Origin: Megalonaias nervosa
Lineage: Eukaryota > Mollusca > Bivalvia > Unionida > Unionidae
Length of the DNA stretch: 64,000 nt
Direction: 5' to 3'
Assembly: GCA_016617855.1 (NCBI GenBank)
Contig: JAECUM010001789.1
Coordinates: 43,286 to 107,285, forward strand
Numbering within the stretch: position 1 is the stretch's first letter; every line of letters starts with the position of its first letter. Position numbers and translations under genes: made by a program. The notes under the pieces were generated by a model. The model saw only the letters and a list, made by a program, of their open reading frames with translations. It was not told where the DNA came from and ran no database searches. Shown one piece after another: positions 23,609 to 37,090 of this stretch.

Positions 23609-23794
23609 GTGCATGATTCAGCAGTAACTGTTCATGACAATCAAATCATTAAATATGTATTGAATAAAGATGCTATCAGTCCCAGTAGAGATGTCAAAAG
23701 AGCTCTGACTGTATTTGGCACTTGTATAAGCAATGCCACTATGAAACAAGTAACATCTGATGCAGGGGTTGTCATTGCACAACCAAGATACTAA
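23609..23794 (+). pseudogene. Possible fragment of a copia-like polyprotein
   Basis: Within the frame, ISPSRDVKRALTVFGTCIS resembles the segment of some animal copia-like polyproteins that precedes integrase and has the form D-[IV]-x-x-A-x-x-[IV]-[FY]-G. The usual LKGKTTR that follows is not present. No other retroelement motif is next to it. The call is tentative; it may be chance. Confidence 0.25.
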
Positions 23795-23799
23795 CAACT

Positions 23800-25984
23800 A
23801 ATTAGAGACATGAATAGGTTGAAACCTATTGAATTCTGCAACAGTCCCCTTGCAACAAATGATGCACAACAAATGATGCACTAGATGAAAATGTGATACT
23901 AGTTGTTGATTACTAAACCAGTTCTACATTCCATAACTGATTTTTCTTTTACATGAATCAAACAGTGGAATAGCTTGTGGCTATACAGTATGATTCTATA
24001 AAATGCTCTTTCAATTAAAATAGCCATTGTTCACTTAAATTGCTCATTGTCAACATCATGGCAAACCTATAGAAGAGTTTTTAGGTATTTGTGCACACAT
24101 AAAATTATAATGTCAGTGGCAAAAGGAACAATCCGTGTTGATGTCTTTTGTTATGCTCCATTATTATTAATTTGCACCGGAGTATCTGTCTTCAAAATGT
24201 ATGTGTGAACCTACATGTATCTAGAATGACATTTTGTGTTGTGAGCATTCATGAAGGAACAAGTTACAGAGGGACCTATAAAAAAACTAATTAAAGGATG
24301 GAAATAGATGGAAGAAGGTGAAAGTATAGGAGGGGTTCGGTATCGTTGTTGAATACTCATTTTATAATCATTTTAAAATTTACTGTGAATAAAAATCTCT
24401 TTATAATGATGAAGTTTGTTTTTCTTCATAAGTTACCTTTAATTTTAGGATAAACTGTATTGAAGAGCCTATGTTAAAAACATTCCATATGGTTTCCATA
24501 CACTTTACATGTGAACCAATGAACAGATTGTGTATTACATTATTGATTTTTGTGTTGAATAGGATACATACTAGTTTTATTGTTTATTGAAAATTAAGCA
24601 AGATTTCTTCTTTTGAAACAACATTCATTTTGAGAAACAGCATCAAAGCATGTGTTGTTTTCATTTCATTATTCTTCTGTCACTAGATAGACAGATTGAT
24701 CAATCAATAGATACATTCAGTAATAGTTAAATGCAAGAAAAAAATTGTAAAGGTTAATCATAAATTTAATGGGTCTAAAAAAATTTAAAAAATGCAGATG
24801 AGAACACAATCTTGTTTGCAGTTTGTGACACACTTAACAAAAATCACTTCAAATTTCATGGCCTGATGCGCTAAGTATATCTTTCCCAGAAAATTAATTG
24901 GCATGCCATGAAATCAGAGTCAGCATCCATACTTTTAGCCATTTTCTCTGCCTGGGCTGTGATAATTGTTCCAGAGATAGGAACACTTTGTTCACATTCA
25001 CAACATCATCTAATTCCATATTGTTTGCAGCCTGTGCCTGTTTTCATTTAAATCCTTCATTGGAATCAACATGATGCAGGTATAAAACTGCAAAATTTTG
25101 TCGAGATCATTTCACAGTATATTCTGTCCTCATTTGCATTACATGTTAACATTAAATTTGATGTATGGGTTCGACTTAAAAAAAATTGCTGACTGTGAGG
25201 GATGGGATCGGCTCTGTTTGGGGCATGAATTGAATCATAATTAGAATCCGTTTGATAATGGTCCAACAGATATGTCAGTGCAGGGTTAAGTGTAGGGAAT
25301 GACAGGGTTGAGACAAACCAGAGCAAAATTTTGGGAAATCTTGGGCCATTTCAAACAGGTGTCATAAAATGATATTTTCCAGAAGAGTTGTTAATAAAGG
25401 CAGACTAGAGAGGATTATTGTGACTTTGATGGGAGTGTCAAAATTGTGGCAGTTAGAGAAAGTTAATCTTGGTTGGCTAAGCTAAATGAATTGGTATGTT
25501 TCCCAGATGGAATTTCATGGTTTAAGTATTGTACAATGAAGCATTAGGCAGTCCAAGTTCTGCTGCAGAGGGTGGGAAGTCTGAGGAAAATTAATAAGTA
25601 ATTTCCCTTGTTAAAGGAACATGGGTCAGGAAGAATTTGAGAGACCAGGAACCAGAGAAGAATTTGAGGGAATTCTCTGATAATAAGGGAGCGAGTCGCG
25701 AAAAGGCACAAAGGTATTGTCTCAGTCATAAACAATATGCATTGATGTAAGCTTGTAATTATTTGTTGAATTTATTCATTTTAAATTCATATATTAATTT
25801 TTCCATGAGTTTGGAAGCTAAGAGTTTGCATGTCATTATACCTGACTCATGTATTATATATTTTAGTTCAGATTTAGTGACCTGGATTAATAGAAATCGT
25901 AGTGTAGGAATTTCATGCATTATTCTGATGAATTTTGTTTGCTTGCTAAATGGGTTTCATGGCATGGTTGCTGAATCTTGCTAA
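23800..25984. other. No gene seen
   Basis: About 2.2 kb of AT-rich sequence. Open frames at 25066-25326, 25544-25735 and 25763-25984 have no motifs. A short duplication ACAAATGATGCAC occurs at about 23859-23881. Confidence 0.4.
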
Positions 25985-27425
25985 GTTGCTACCTGTGTTT
26001 CATACTTTAGTTGATGAATAATGCTTGCTTGCTACTAGTGTTTCTTACCTTGGTTGATGAATCATACTTGGTTGGTTGCTACCAGTGTTTCATAGCATTG
26101 TTGATGAATAATACTTGCTTGCTACCAGTGTTTCATACCATGGTTGATGAATCATGCTTGTTTGCTGCCAGTGTTTCATAGCATGATTGATGAATCATGC
26201 TTGCTTGCTACCAGTGTTTCATACCATGGTTGATGAATCATACTTGTTTGCTATCAGTTTCTCACAGCTTGGTTGATGAATCATGCTTGTTTGCTATCAG
26301 TTTCTCACAGCTTGGTTGATGAATCATGCTTGTTTGCTACCAGTCTTTCACAGCTTGGTTGATGAATCATGCTTGTTTGTTATCAGTTTCTCACAGCTTG
26401 GTTGATGAATCATGCTTGTTTGCTATCAGTTTCTCACAGCTTGGTTGATGAATCATGCTTGTTTGCTACCAGTGTTTCACAGCTTGGTTGATGAATCATG
26501 CTTTCTGGCTACTAGTGTTTCTTATCTTGGATAATGAATATTGCTTGGCTGCTACAAGTGTTTCATAGCATAGTAGATGAATTGTGCTTGCTTGCTACCA
26601 GTGTTTCATATCATATTTAATGAATTGTGCTTTTTTCCTATTAGTTTCTCACAGCTTGGTGGTGAATCATGCTTTCTTGCTACCAGTGTTTCATAGCATG
26701 GTAGATGAATCATGCTTGCTTGCTACCAGTGTTTCATAGCATGGTAGATGAATCATGCTTGCTTGCTTGCTACCTGTGTTTCTTACCTTGGTTGATAAAT
26801 CATGGTTGGTTGCTACCAGTGTTTGATAGCATGGTATATGAATTATGCTTGCTTGCAAGCAGTGTTTCATACCTTGGTTTATGAATTATGTTGGGTTGCT
26901 GCCAGTATTTCATAGCATGGTTGATGAATCATGATGGCTAGCTACCAGTGTTTCATACCGTAGTTGATGAATAATGCTTGGGTGCTACAAGTGTTTCATA
27001 GCATAGTAGATGAATCATGCTTGCTACCTGGAGTTTTTCATATCATGGTTGATGAATTGTGCTTGCTTGCTACCAATGTTTCATATATGGTTGATGAATT
27101 GTGCTTGGTTTCTATAAGTGTTTCATGGCATGGTTGATGAATCATGTTTGCTACAAGTGTTTCTAAGTTTGGTTGATGAGTCATGTTTGCTTGCTACCAA
27201 TGTTTCATATGGTTAATGAATTGTTTTTGGTTGCTACAAAAGTTTCATAGCATGGTTAATGAATCATGCTTGCTTGCTAACACTTTGGCATAGCATGGTT
27301 GATGAATCATGCTTGGTTGCTACCAGTGTTTCATAGCATTGATGAATTGTGCTTGCTTCCTACCAGTGTTTCATATCTTGGTTGATGAATTATGCTTGCT
27401 TGCTACCAGTGTTTTATACTATGGT
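25985..27425. repeat. 1.4-kb minisatellite with about 43-bp units
   Basis: More than 30 imperfect units carry GTTTCATAGCATGG or GTTTCTCACAGCTTGG, then TTGATGAATCATGCTTG and TTGCTACCAGT. Two sequence variants alternate in blocks: the TCTCACAGCTTGG type dominates about 26250-26500 and the TCATAGCATGG type elsewhere. No frame stays open through the array, so it is non-coding. Confidence 0.93.
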
Positions 27426-27687
27426 AAATAGATAATAATAACCAAAGTGCCATAAGAAGGGAGATCACACATCATCACCACTGCATGACAAAGTAATTCT
27501 GAAATTTCTGCTCATCCATAAGCCATCCTTTGTTGTCTTGGCAGTTTTAAGTTCACTGTGAACTTTGGATCTCATTTCATCATTATGAACCCTATCTATG
27601 ATACAAAGCTTATCATTTACTGAGTATAACTTTTTGCATGAGTCCATTAGTCTCTAGGATCACATTTCAAATGATTAGGATATGTTA

Positions 27688-27690
<3 letters not shown>

Positions 27691-27752
<62 letters not shown>
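27691..27752. repeat. (AT)n microsatellite
   Basis: An uninterrupted AT dinucleotide run of about 60 bp. It is likely polymorphic. Confidence 0.97.
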
Positions 27753-29384
27753 TTTAATGCTGTTAAGTACATAAAATCTGAAACCATGTTTGACTGTTTG
27801 AATAAAATGGATTGATTTTGAGACATGATAGTGATGAAAAGAGCTTATGTTGGTAGGATTTGCATGCCTTGAACAATTTTATTGTACCTACCTTAATGAT
27901 TTGATATGAAGAACATAATTAGCATGATAAAACAACATAGGTCCCTTTTAATAGATTTTTAGAAACCAACAAACACTTCCTCAAGTTGCTGGTACTTTAT
28001 TAGGTTTTTATAGAAGTGCTCTCAGGTGTCGATGTGACTGCTGATTGACTCTCTTCAGGCTCTAATAGAAGATGTTATGTATACTTGATTTGTATTTTTT
28101 AGGGTGGCATTTCTAAATGATTATATGTTATACATATCTTTTTTTTGTCCAAAATCAATTTAGTGGTCTACCTAAGTAGTAACATTTACTTTGTAAACAA
28201 CAAAATGCATAGCTAATATTTCTTTGATTATAGATTAAATATTGAGATCATTATTGTTAGAAGTAAACATGTTTACTTGAATCTGAGTCTTGGGCATTAG
28301 TTTTTCACTTGGAAATTCCTGATCTTGTTGACAACATAGAAAGTTTTAGAAAGGAAACTGACATACATCCTGGCTCTATTATTGTGTCTTAGCTTTTAAT
28401 ATTATGGTTGTTTACTTCACAATTATTCAATCCTATCTTAACAAATAAAGCACAGTCTTATTGTTGTGTTCAGTTTTTAATTTGGGTGGATTTATTGATT
28501 CAAAATATTATTCACTGGAATTACAGTGCTCAATAATATTTTCAGACTAAATCTTTATTTTATAATTAATTTACCATTTCTGATAACAATTTTCTTCACA
28601 TTCAGCACACAGGGGCCAAATTTTAAAAATATTTTCTTTGACAAAAGCATTATCTGTGCCAGGCACTGCATTGTAAGTGGGTTCACAAATTATCAGGGTA
28701 TGAGTTATCAAGGGTATGGTGCATGTCTTACTATTTTCATGTTTACGTTAGTGGGGGTGGTTGCCAAATGTGGGAAGACTTGCAGATCTTGCTCTGAAGC
28801 ATGAGTTTTAAAAAAGATATAATTCAATGTTTTACACAAATATTCCCAGACATTTTATCATTATTTTCTTACAAGGAATGCATTAATATTTAAAAACACA
28901 GACATAGGTGATTGTATATGTTTGTTTTTATGTGTTTATTTCTGCTGAATATGTTGTGAAAAATCAGTGATGCATTTATGCCAAATGGACATTTGACCTT
29001 TCAGTTATGAATATATTCAGATGTAATAATGTCAGCTTTTTATATATGAAAGTGGAGAAACTACCATATATAATGAGGTTGCCATTTTGAGGAAATTTTA
29101 ATCTTGATCGCTAGTGCTTGTTCCTATTTCTAGATCAGCTTGTTGCTCTCACAGCTTGTTCAGGTCAGGTCACAGTCATGGTTTCAGTGATTTAAACAAG
29201 TAACCTTGTTCTGGTACCATCTGAGCATGTTATTTGCAGTACACTTGTTGGTCATTGCATAAAGTTGTTAAGCTTTATCTTTAACAGAGAATTTTTTAAC
29301 AAAATTAGAAAATTCTAACTTTCTGAATGTAGTCAATTCAGAGCTGTGTTAATTATATTCATTTGTAATTTTCTAAATTATTAT
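27753..29384. other. No gene seen
   Basis: AT-rich DNA. The 92-codon plus-strand frame at 28526-28804 has two hydrophobic stretches but no recognisable family or conserved motif, so I do not call a gene. Confidence 0.4.
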
Positions 29385-29648
29385 CTTTATGGAAGCATTA
29401 GGAATATTCTAAATTGTTATTTGTTGATGAACATTTGGAATATTCTATACATTTGGAATATTCTAAATTATTTGTATAGGAAAATTGTATCAGAAATTCT
29501 GGAACATTATATACATTTGGAATATTCTAAATTGTTATTTGTTTTGGAACATTTGAAATATTATATATAAATTGTTATTTGTTTGGGAACATCTGGAATA
29601 TTCTAAATTGTTTTCTGTATAAGAACAATGTGGAATATTCTACTGATT
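29385..29648. repeat. AT-rich tandem repeat with TGGAATATTCTAAATTG units
   Basis: The word GGAATATTCTAAATT recurs about seven times with spacers holding GTTATTTG and GAACATTT. Spacing varies from about 25 to 50 bp. The plus-strand frame at 29346-29570 is simply the translation of this repeat. Confidence 0.85.
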
Positions 29649-30780
29649 TGCAATATTTTGAATTGTACAGAAACATTTAATTATTAGCTAAAGATATTTT
29701 CCCATTCATTATTGATATCAATTTTGTCTCATCAAAATAACATGAAACATAATTCAATCATTTCTTGGGGATGCCAAGTTTCTGTTTTGACTTCTTAGAT
29801 ACCCCCCCAAGAATTTTATTTTATTTATGTGACTTTATATTCTTGCGTTTTTAATAAATTGGTAATCCACCAGGATGAAATTTTTATCTATTGAATTATG
29901 TTTGCTTGCTGTCCAGACTTGATTGAAAATTTGTAATTATTTACAATTTACCCCGGCAAAGTGCATGTCATGTAAATTTCATCAGTATCTTAATCACTAA
30001 CCATTTTATTGTGAGGATTGTTGGAATTTTTATTGTCATATTCACACACTTCTTTAATGATGTGATGGTTTCATGTACGTTAATGGTTACTTGTGGAAGC
30101 AGAAATCAAATGCTGACATCTTTTAATCAGCTAGTACTTCTTTCCCTTCATGATTCTTTTTATGTCACCATCTTGCATCTCTTATTTTGTGTTTTGTTGC
30201 AGACATGCAGAAAGGCACAATGGGGGAGGTATTAGTGAGGACATCTATGCAGGCACAGTGTGTGTGGGGGGGAGTGGGGATTTATTTCATATTGAGTCAG
30301 CAGTTCAAATAGTTTCTCAAGTTAAATGTTTATCTTTCAGATCTTTCAAGAAATATTTGGCTTTACATGTTTGTTTAGTTTGATTGTGAAGGAAAGTATT
30401 GCTGTAAGTTCGTGGGATCAGCAGAAAATAGATTCAAGGCCCAGATGATGGATAATGGAAAATTATTGATCCAGTGTGCCTGCTGAAAATATTATCTGAA
30501 CATAAAGAAGCAAAGACTTCTGTGTTGGATAGGGTTGGAATGATTTTCTCTGATATGGTCTCCTTTCCCAAAATATTGACACTGCTACCTTCTGCATTTG
30601 TTTCATATTGTAACCAGTAAGAAAATTCAGGATTATATTACTTTAAGCTGTGCTGATGAAAAAAGCAGGGCAGCTGATGCCATGGCATGTTATCCATCAT
30701 CTTTCTGTTTGAAGCTTGCTTGTCATTGCATCTTCTCCTGAACCAAGCAGAGAAGTTTCTTGAAACTTGTCATTCATATT
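29649..30780. other. No gene seen
   Basis: Unique AT-rich sequence with chance frames only (for example 30011-30235 overlapping 30150-30383 in another frame). Confidence 0.4.
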
Positions 30781-30789
30781 CATAGTTGA

Positions 30790-32060
30790 GGTCTAGATGA
30801 TCCTGAGTGAAAATTGCATTGCACACACACACACACACACTACTCAGCACCTGATATGGCCTTCAGCTGGCCATCTTGAAAATCTTTTTATTGCTACTCC
30901 TTCTCAATAGATGGTCATATTAACCTTGTGTGTATTCAGCAGACACTTCTTAATGATGCTAGGTGACCTAAGTGAAAATGGTGCCCTTGAGACACCCAAC
31001 ATGGTGGCCAGAGTGGCCATTTTGAGGATCTATTTATTGCTACTCATGAGCAGATTGTTTCATTTGCTGTATGTCTTTTATCTGATATTATGACAGGATT
31101 CAGTTTGCTTTATATGTCTTTGTTGAATAATTTTTATTTAACAGTTTATGTAAAATATCATTATGATTGGTGTGATATTGCTTTGTATTTGTGAATGTAA
31201 GAGATGAAAAAATTGACACTGGATGTATTGTCTTGACATAGATGTCAGTTAACACCAGATGCATATAAAAACTGATATTGCAACTGGATAATTGCCTGGA
31301 CATAGGTGTCAGCTAACACCATATGTATCCCATGTATGTATGTTTCCATGGTTACTGATTGTGTCAAGGTGGTACTAAGCAGTAAGCACTGTATTGCTAC
31401 TTCTGTGTGGGTTGTCATATAGATGTTCGGTTTTCTGCTAAATGAATGGTGATATTTAGACTGGTCATGAATTAAAATGGTATGACCTCCTAATATGGCC
31501 ATTACAGTGTTTATCATGAAAATCATATTTTGACTGATTCTTCTGAATTAATGGTTTTGTCAACATGTGGTTTCACAATTCTTCCAGTATTTAGTTGGTC
31601 TGCTGTTACAATGATAACAATCATACCTGCAAAATAGCTGCCTTGGTGACCATCTTCAAAATCTTTTTATGACCTCTTTTGAGTATATTCTAGCTCCGAA
31701 AGTGTAGGGAATTCCCCTCCCCCTGTCTTCTGAGAAAAATGGAAAATTTACTGAAAATAGTGATTTATTGACTTACAATAGTAACAAAACTGGTCAGGGA
31801 CCAGGGGTGACTAGTTCCCCCCAGCAGATAGAATGGTACAACTCCACATCCTTTCAGTCATCACTTCCTGAATGAAATATTGCTGATTGCTTATTGAACT
31901 CCAATATGGTAAACATAGTGTCAGTCTTAGAAATCTAGTTACTACTGCTCTTGAAAGAAATAGGACTTTTATTAAAATGTCTCTTGCAATGTGTAATTGG
32001 TCCTGAATGAAAATGATACAGACGTGACCAAAAACATGTACATGCTATTTTGAACAAGTC
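30790..32060. repeat. Diverged long-period repeat, GGCCATCTTGAAAATC family (first block)
   Basis: Units of roughly 150-300 bp share, in order, TGGCCATCTTGAAAATCTTT, TTATTGCTACTC, a CATATTAAC-type word and TGAATGAAAATGGT. Good examples are near 30860 and 31010; weaker ones are near 31440-31720 and 31900-32000. The same unit makes a second block at 36540-37090. Divergence is high, so the array is old. Confidence 0.7.
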
Positions 32061-32237
32061 TGAAAACCAGACCTACTTTTAGGGGTGGTGTCAAAGATCA
32101 TGGTTTGCAATTTTGTGCTTCGGTGAGCATATGAACACAGTGATCTGTTCATGTACATATATATTTTTACCAAGCACTGTATTTATTTTTTCAGATACAA
32201 GTTGATAGTACACTGACAGTGATTTCAAGAGCATGGG

Positions 32238-32366
32238 TCTGAACTTTATTGGTGATGGCTTGTCAGGATAACAGTACAAATCTGAACATTATTGGTGATG
32301 GCTTGTCAAGATAACAGTACAAATCTGAACTTTATTGGTGATGGCTTGTCAGGATAACAGTACAAA
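32238..32366. repeat. Three tandem 43-bp units
   Basis: TCTGAAC starts units at 32238, 32281 and 32324, each followed by TTATTGGTGATGGCTTGTCA and AACAGTACAAA. Only about three substitutions separate the copies, so this array is young. Confidence 0.95.
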
Positions 32367-33007
32367 CAAGTGTGAATGGCTCTTATCTAATCCATTTGGT
32401 AGACATGTCTGAACAAAGCCTTGCATGATATCAGTTTATTAATTTAGATTTTTCTCCCTCAAAAATTTTTAATTATGGATTCAATCAGGATATTTCTTTA
32501 CAGTATGTGAGACAAGTTCAGCGATATCAGGGTCAAGATCACAGTCCATGAGAAAGATTTTGTAACGCACATGTCTTTCAAACATGCAAGAAAGTATTTT
32601 TGCAGCTAAACATGGTATACTGGAGTTTTTCAAGAGTATTTGAAATCATTTCAGTACTTGGCAATTAAAATTAACAAACAGTAGAAAAAAATGGATTTTA
32701 TGAATTCGACAGATTTTGTTGGCCAATAGAGCTTCAGTCCCTTTGATTGACTTGTTATTTGGAGGCTTTCACTTCAACAGCAAAAGGAGGTTATGTCCAT
32801 CCAGTATGTCTGACCCTGGATTTGTTCTAGTGCAGTTTGCATTGGCACATAAAAATACTTAAAAGCCATGCAAAAAATTATGTACAAGTAATGTAGCAAA
32901 GTCAAAGTTAATGGGTAAATGTGAAGCTAATGCATCTTGAGCATCAAGGGTTGAGAACTGCTGTAGAAAACTTTATGAGTTGATACGACATATGCTGCAG
33001 TGGTGAT

Positions 33008-33112
33008 ACATGTCTTTGCAACTCTTTGCTTGGAACTATATGATACATGTACATACATGTCTTTGCAACTCTTTGTTTGCTTGGAACTATATGATATGTG
33101 TACATATATGCA
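33008..33112. repeat. Tandem duplication of about 50 bp
   Basis: ACATGTCTTTGCAACTCTTTG and CTTGGAACTATATGATA occur twice in the same order. The second copy has a 4-bp insertion (TTTG). Confidence 0.9.
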
Positions 33113-33639
33113 TGACAGACTGTTTGGATGTAAATTAAGATTCCAAAATGTAAATTGAGAATTTTGTTGCGCTGAAGATAGTTTTATAATTTATTTATAT
33201 TTAAACTGGAATGATGATTAAGGTGAGAAACTCATCAGTTGCATTTGAATTAAATATCTAGAAATTTTATTATACACAGATTTTCTTTCAAGGCAGTGAT
33301 GTGAAATAACTTTTGTTCTTCAGCATGCCTCTATCATCTATTTGATTTACCTATAACTTAACATGAATAAGTATTCACTTTGGCAGCAAATAATTTTCTT
33401 GCACCACTTTAAAATAAAACTTTTGCATGCAAATTTTCTTTCATAGAGTAATAGTTTTGGCTGTAGGTACTTTTTTTTCAAGAATGTCACAAAACATATG
33501 GAAATGTGAAATATGGGAACATGAAGGCTCCATGGGATTTTCTCTCCACATGTTAATTCTGTACAAAGGGTATGCAATACGATGGTCACCTGGTCTTTTG
33601 TCTGTGACGTGATGATGTTTGGGACCTGTCCAAGAGTCA
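33113..33639. other. No gene seen
   Basis: AT-rich sequence in which both strands carry overlapping frames over 33347-33612 without motifs. Confidence 0.4.
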
Positions 33640-34045
33640 GTGCACCTATAAAGGGGGGAGGAGATGCCCTGTACTCCTCAATCCTAGGAGAGTATGGGAT
33701 CCTTGTCTCCTTTGATCCCAGGAGTTTATTGTATCTTCCTCTCCCCTAGAGTAGAGTACCTTAAATAGGAAAGTAATTGACCAATCAGTCCACACTCCCA
33801 AGAGTGTATAGGATCTGTCTCTTTATGAAGTTAAGAGTGCAGTGCTATTGAAGATTCAGAGAACTTTGTTGGGGCAAACACTCCTTGATCCAGAAGGGTA
33901 TGGGATCTCTTTAGCAAAAAATTGAAGAGTTGCAGAACTAAATCAAGGTGGACACTTCTTGATCCCAGGAATGTATAGTATCTATCTCTCCATGTAGAGA
34001 GATGTAATGACCCTGAAGAATTGCAGCAATTATCAGGTCTCATGG
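33640..34045. repeat. Diverged tandem repeat of about 110 bp
   Basis: TTGATCCCAGGA or a close variant, followed by GTGTATGGGATCT-like and CTCTC words, recurs near 33690, 33790, 33890 and 33960. Copies differ by many substitutions and small gaps. The minus-strand frame at 33831-34043 lies within it and is not convincing as a gene. Confidence 0.6.
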
Positions 34046-34555
34046 TTCATTGAAGGTGCCATAGACCAGATCACACATTCTTAACAAAGAAAAGCAGTAA
34101 TTTTGCTAAGAATCATCTGATGGAAGCTCATCCATCAGATCATCATCACCTGTTTGGTCTTTTACCAGCAACCAGTCACCTAGTACTGGCAAATGTCACA
34201 GGTCACTTACTGGAAACATTGTACCAGTCATAGGTCAGTGGAGTTCCATCAGTAGTACAGGGACAGGTATCAGGATGATATCACACCCCCACCCCATCTC
34301 CATTCTATCAATCAATCCTGTTAGTGATAGGAAGTTGGTATATGCTTGTCTGATTTTAGAAACAGATCAGATCAGCATTCCTTTTGAATCCTTATGGTAT
34401 ATGGGGATATTCATTCCAGGGAATCGAGTCTTTCTTCCCATTAATCGCTCCATGGATGCCTATACTTTGGCCTAATGGAGCAGGTCATTGACCTACACCT
34501 TCTGCTGCTTTGGAGCTAAATGAGAATAGGGTGTTGGTGGGGGCTGGTCCTCTCC
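34046..34555. other. No gene seen
   Basis: Contains a few short recurring words (ACCAGTCA, TCAGATCATC) but no gene or defined repeat. Confidence 0.35.
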
Positions 34556-34655
34556 CATGAGAAAATCAAGGAGGAATGGCTAGGTTTCAAACCCATGAGC
34601 TTCTGTGTCCGAGCTGGATGCTCTAACCACTTAGACCACTGGAGCAGTCTTTTTT
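34556..34655 (-). mobile_element. tRNA-headed SINE fragment
   Basis: The minus strand shows an A box (TGGTCTAAGTGGTTAGAGC) and a B box (GGTTTGAAACC) spaced as in a tRNA head, very similar to the head of the SINE at 11444. No matching body or tail is obvious. It looks like a SINE head or decayed tRNA pseudogene rather than a functional tRNA. Confidence 0.65.
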
Positions 34656-36540
34656 GGTTGCTATCTAAACCTCCAGATGAACTTTGAGTGAAGCTTGCTT
34701 TGAATATCTTGCCCTTAAGACAGTCTTCCTGAAGTCCACATCTTCAGCAATGAGAAACAGTGAAATTCATCATTTGTTAGTGGAAATGGATTTTTATCAT
34801 TTCAGTGGTAACTATGGTTCATTCTCTCCATTGCCAACATGAGTTTCTGGCAAAGAATAGGCAACCATCAGTAGTTAATGTTCCTATTAAAATTTCCAGT
34901 GTTGATCATATCTTGTCCTGGGAATGATCAAAACTTAGACTTCTTTGCCCAGCTGTTTAGAGCTTTACCCTTGCTTAGGGTGAGGGTTATTAGTACAGGT
35001 ATTGTCAGAGTAACAGAGCTTTATCTGTCTTAGATCTCAGTGGTATTAGTATGGAAAAGTCACAGGACTTTTGTATTGTGTCTTATTTGTAATACTCATA
35101 TTTGAGGGGAAAAAAAGAGCTTTCAGGGTTTTTTTTTTTCTAGATCAGTTTCAGTTGATGTGGAAGGAAATAATTCCCCTAAATCGACTCTCATTCATGG
35201 TGGTGTCAGCGATCTGTCTTGAAAACAGAGAATGAATTTACATTGATTTCCATTGAAATATGATCCAATTATTGGCAAATTTACTAAGTTCACGGTACAG
35301 ACAAGATTCATTACAGTTTGGTAAAGTCGATAATGTACCATCACAGGAGCTTTTCAGTGAATCTCAGTTTTCTGCAACATTGCTATCAGTTCCTAAATCC
35401 ATAATTTCTATGCTTAATTGCAGGAGCACTATTCTAGTCACACACAATCCATTTGTGCATGAGGCAACATTATTTAGTCACTATAGATGTATTAATCACA
35501 TCACCGGTTTACTTTTTGGTTGCCTGATTATTATTGCATTTGTGATGCATTTGATTATATTTAGATTAGTCACAGATTATGAGCTTCTGTCAAAATAGCC
35601 AATAAATATCCCAGGATAACTGTTTTCTTTGTCGGTTTGACTGTTATGCTCTGAATGTGAAATATACAAAAAAACCTTTCAGATTCCAAATTCATGTAAT
35701 TGCCTCAAAGATTTAAACCAAGTTTGACAGCATCTTTGCATAGAGGCCTGTAAGTTTCTGCACATAATTTCATAAAAGAAGACACAGATCTGTCCATCTT
35801 TAGGGTAAAAGGAAAAGCCTTTAACAACAAGAGCTAAAAATAGGTCAGAACTACCAGTAAATGGATCCTAATTGCACCTTCCTTTTAAATGTCTTTATAT
35901 GCATGTATGTATGTATGTATCAAGAATTCAGAGATACTTCTTGAGTACATTTGAATATACTTCATAGACACACATTAATCCACTGTTTGTGATATATATT
36001 TATTGAAAAAAAAACAATTTTGACCCTTCCCTAAGTCTTATTAGGTGGTAGCGCCAAACCACAAGTTAATCTCTTTGATTTGCCATGGATTTTCCCACAA
36101 CAGTTTTTTTGTATAAATGTGTTTGTTAATAGGATAACTAAGACAGTGTTTCCACAAAGTGTGTGTATGTGTGTGTGTGTTGTTTCTAACAGGATGTATT
36201 TACACAGTTTCTTTGTGTGTGTGGTTTTTTTTGTTTGTTTTTAATAGGATATATTTACACTGTCTTCTTATCATTCATGATGACTTTTGCCACATATGCA
36301 CTATGGTACATAGCGTTGTTCAGTTTAGCAAAAGAGTTCTCTGTTTTGTTGGTACAGATGTTTGTTTTTTATTTTCTTTCCACTTCCTGACTGCTGGCAT
36401 CAGATTAAAGTCTTTTATGTCAGCACCAACAAGTTTGTGTCAACACTCAGCCTACAGCTTACACCACACATTTGCTTTGATCAAATTCTGGCACAAAAAT
36501 CCATGCTCATGTTTGGATTGCCTTGAAACTTTCCACACAC
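34656..36540. other. No gene seen; short microsatellites
   Basis: Contains a short (ATGT)n run near 35900, a GT-rich run near 36159-36182 and poly-T near 35130. Open frames at 35260-35598 and 36159-36560 have no motif; the second is a translation of GT/T-rich sequence. Confidence 0.4.
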
Positions 36541-37090
36541 ATATTCATCCCATGATCTAGTTGGTCCTAAATGAAAATCTTGTTGCTTAGAAGTACATAG
36601 TTGCCATAGTTGCCAAAGTGGCCATCTTGAAAATCTTGTTCTTGCTACTTCTCGTTAAAGAATGATCATATCAACATGGAGGTTTCACTAAAAGACCTCT
36701 TATGATGTCTTGTTGGCTTAAAGAAAAATGGTTTTGATCTGATATTCAATATCACAGTTGCCATCCTGAACATCTTGTTATCTCTTCTGCTCCTGAGCAA
36801 AAAATCATATTGTCATGGGGTTTTCTCAAGAAGATTTAATTGTTATAATTGTTATATAATTGTTATAATGTCCAGTGGAACAAAATGAAAATGGTGCTGA
36901 TCTGATGTCCAGTATGGCTGCCATGGTGGCCATATTAAAAATCTTATTGCTACTCCTGAACAAAAATTCATATGACCACAGGGTTTTCACCAAAAGACAA
37001 CTTATGTTGTCTGGTTGGTACTAAATGAAAATGGTACTGATCTCGTATCTATCACGTCTGTCACTTGTTATCATTACTTCTCTTGAATGA
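36541..37090. repeat. GGCCATCTTGAAAATC family (second block)
   Basis: GTGGCCATCTTGAAAATCTTG, TTGCTACTTCTC and GAAAATGGT recur at about 36620, 36760 and 36920 with a period near 150-165 bp. These are the same words as the block at 30790-32060, so both derive from one repeat family. Confidence 0.75.

Noticed and set aside
25985..27425. A CRISPR-like array
   Set aside because: Repeats are contiguous imperfect units without unique spacers and the setting is eukaryotic; it is a minisatellite.
28526..28804. A 92-codon membrane protein with two hydrophobic stretches
   Set aside because: Hydrophobic frames arise easily in T-rich DNA and there is no motif, paralogue or splice signal to support it.
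29346..29570. 74-codon frame rich in ILNYL-type residues
   Set aside because: It coincides with the GGAATATTCTAAATT tandem repeat.
34556..34655. A functional tRNA gene on the minus strand
   Set aside because: A and B boxes are fine, but no 7-bp acceptor stem pairs up, and the head resembles the SINE at 11444.
36159..36560. 133-codon frame with a Cys- and Val-rich start
   Set aside because: It starts in a GT microsatellite and has no recognisable domain.
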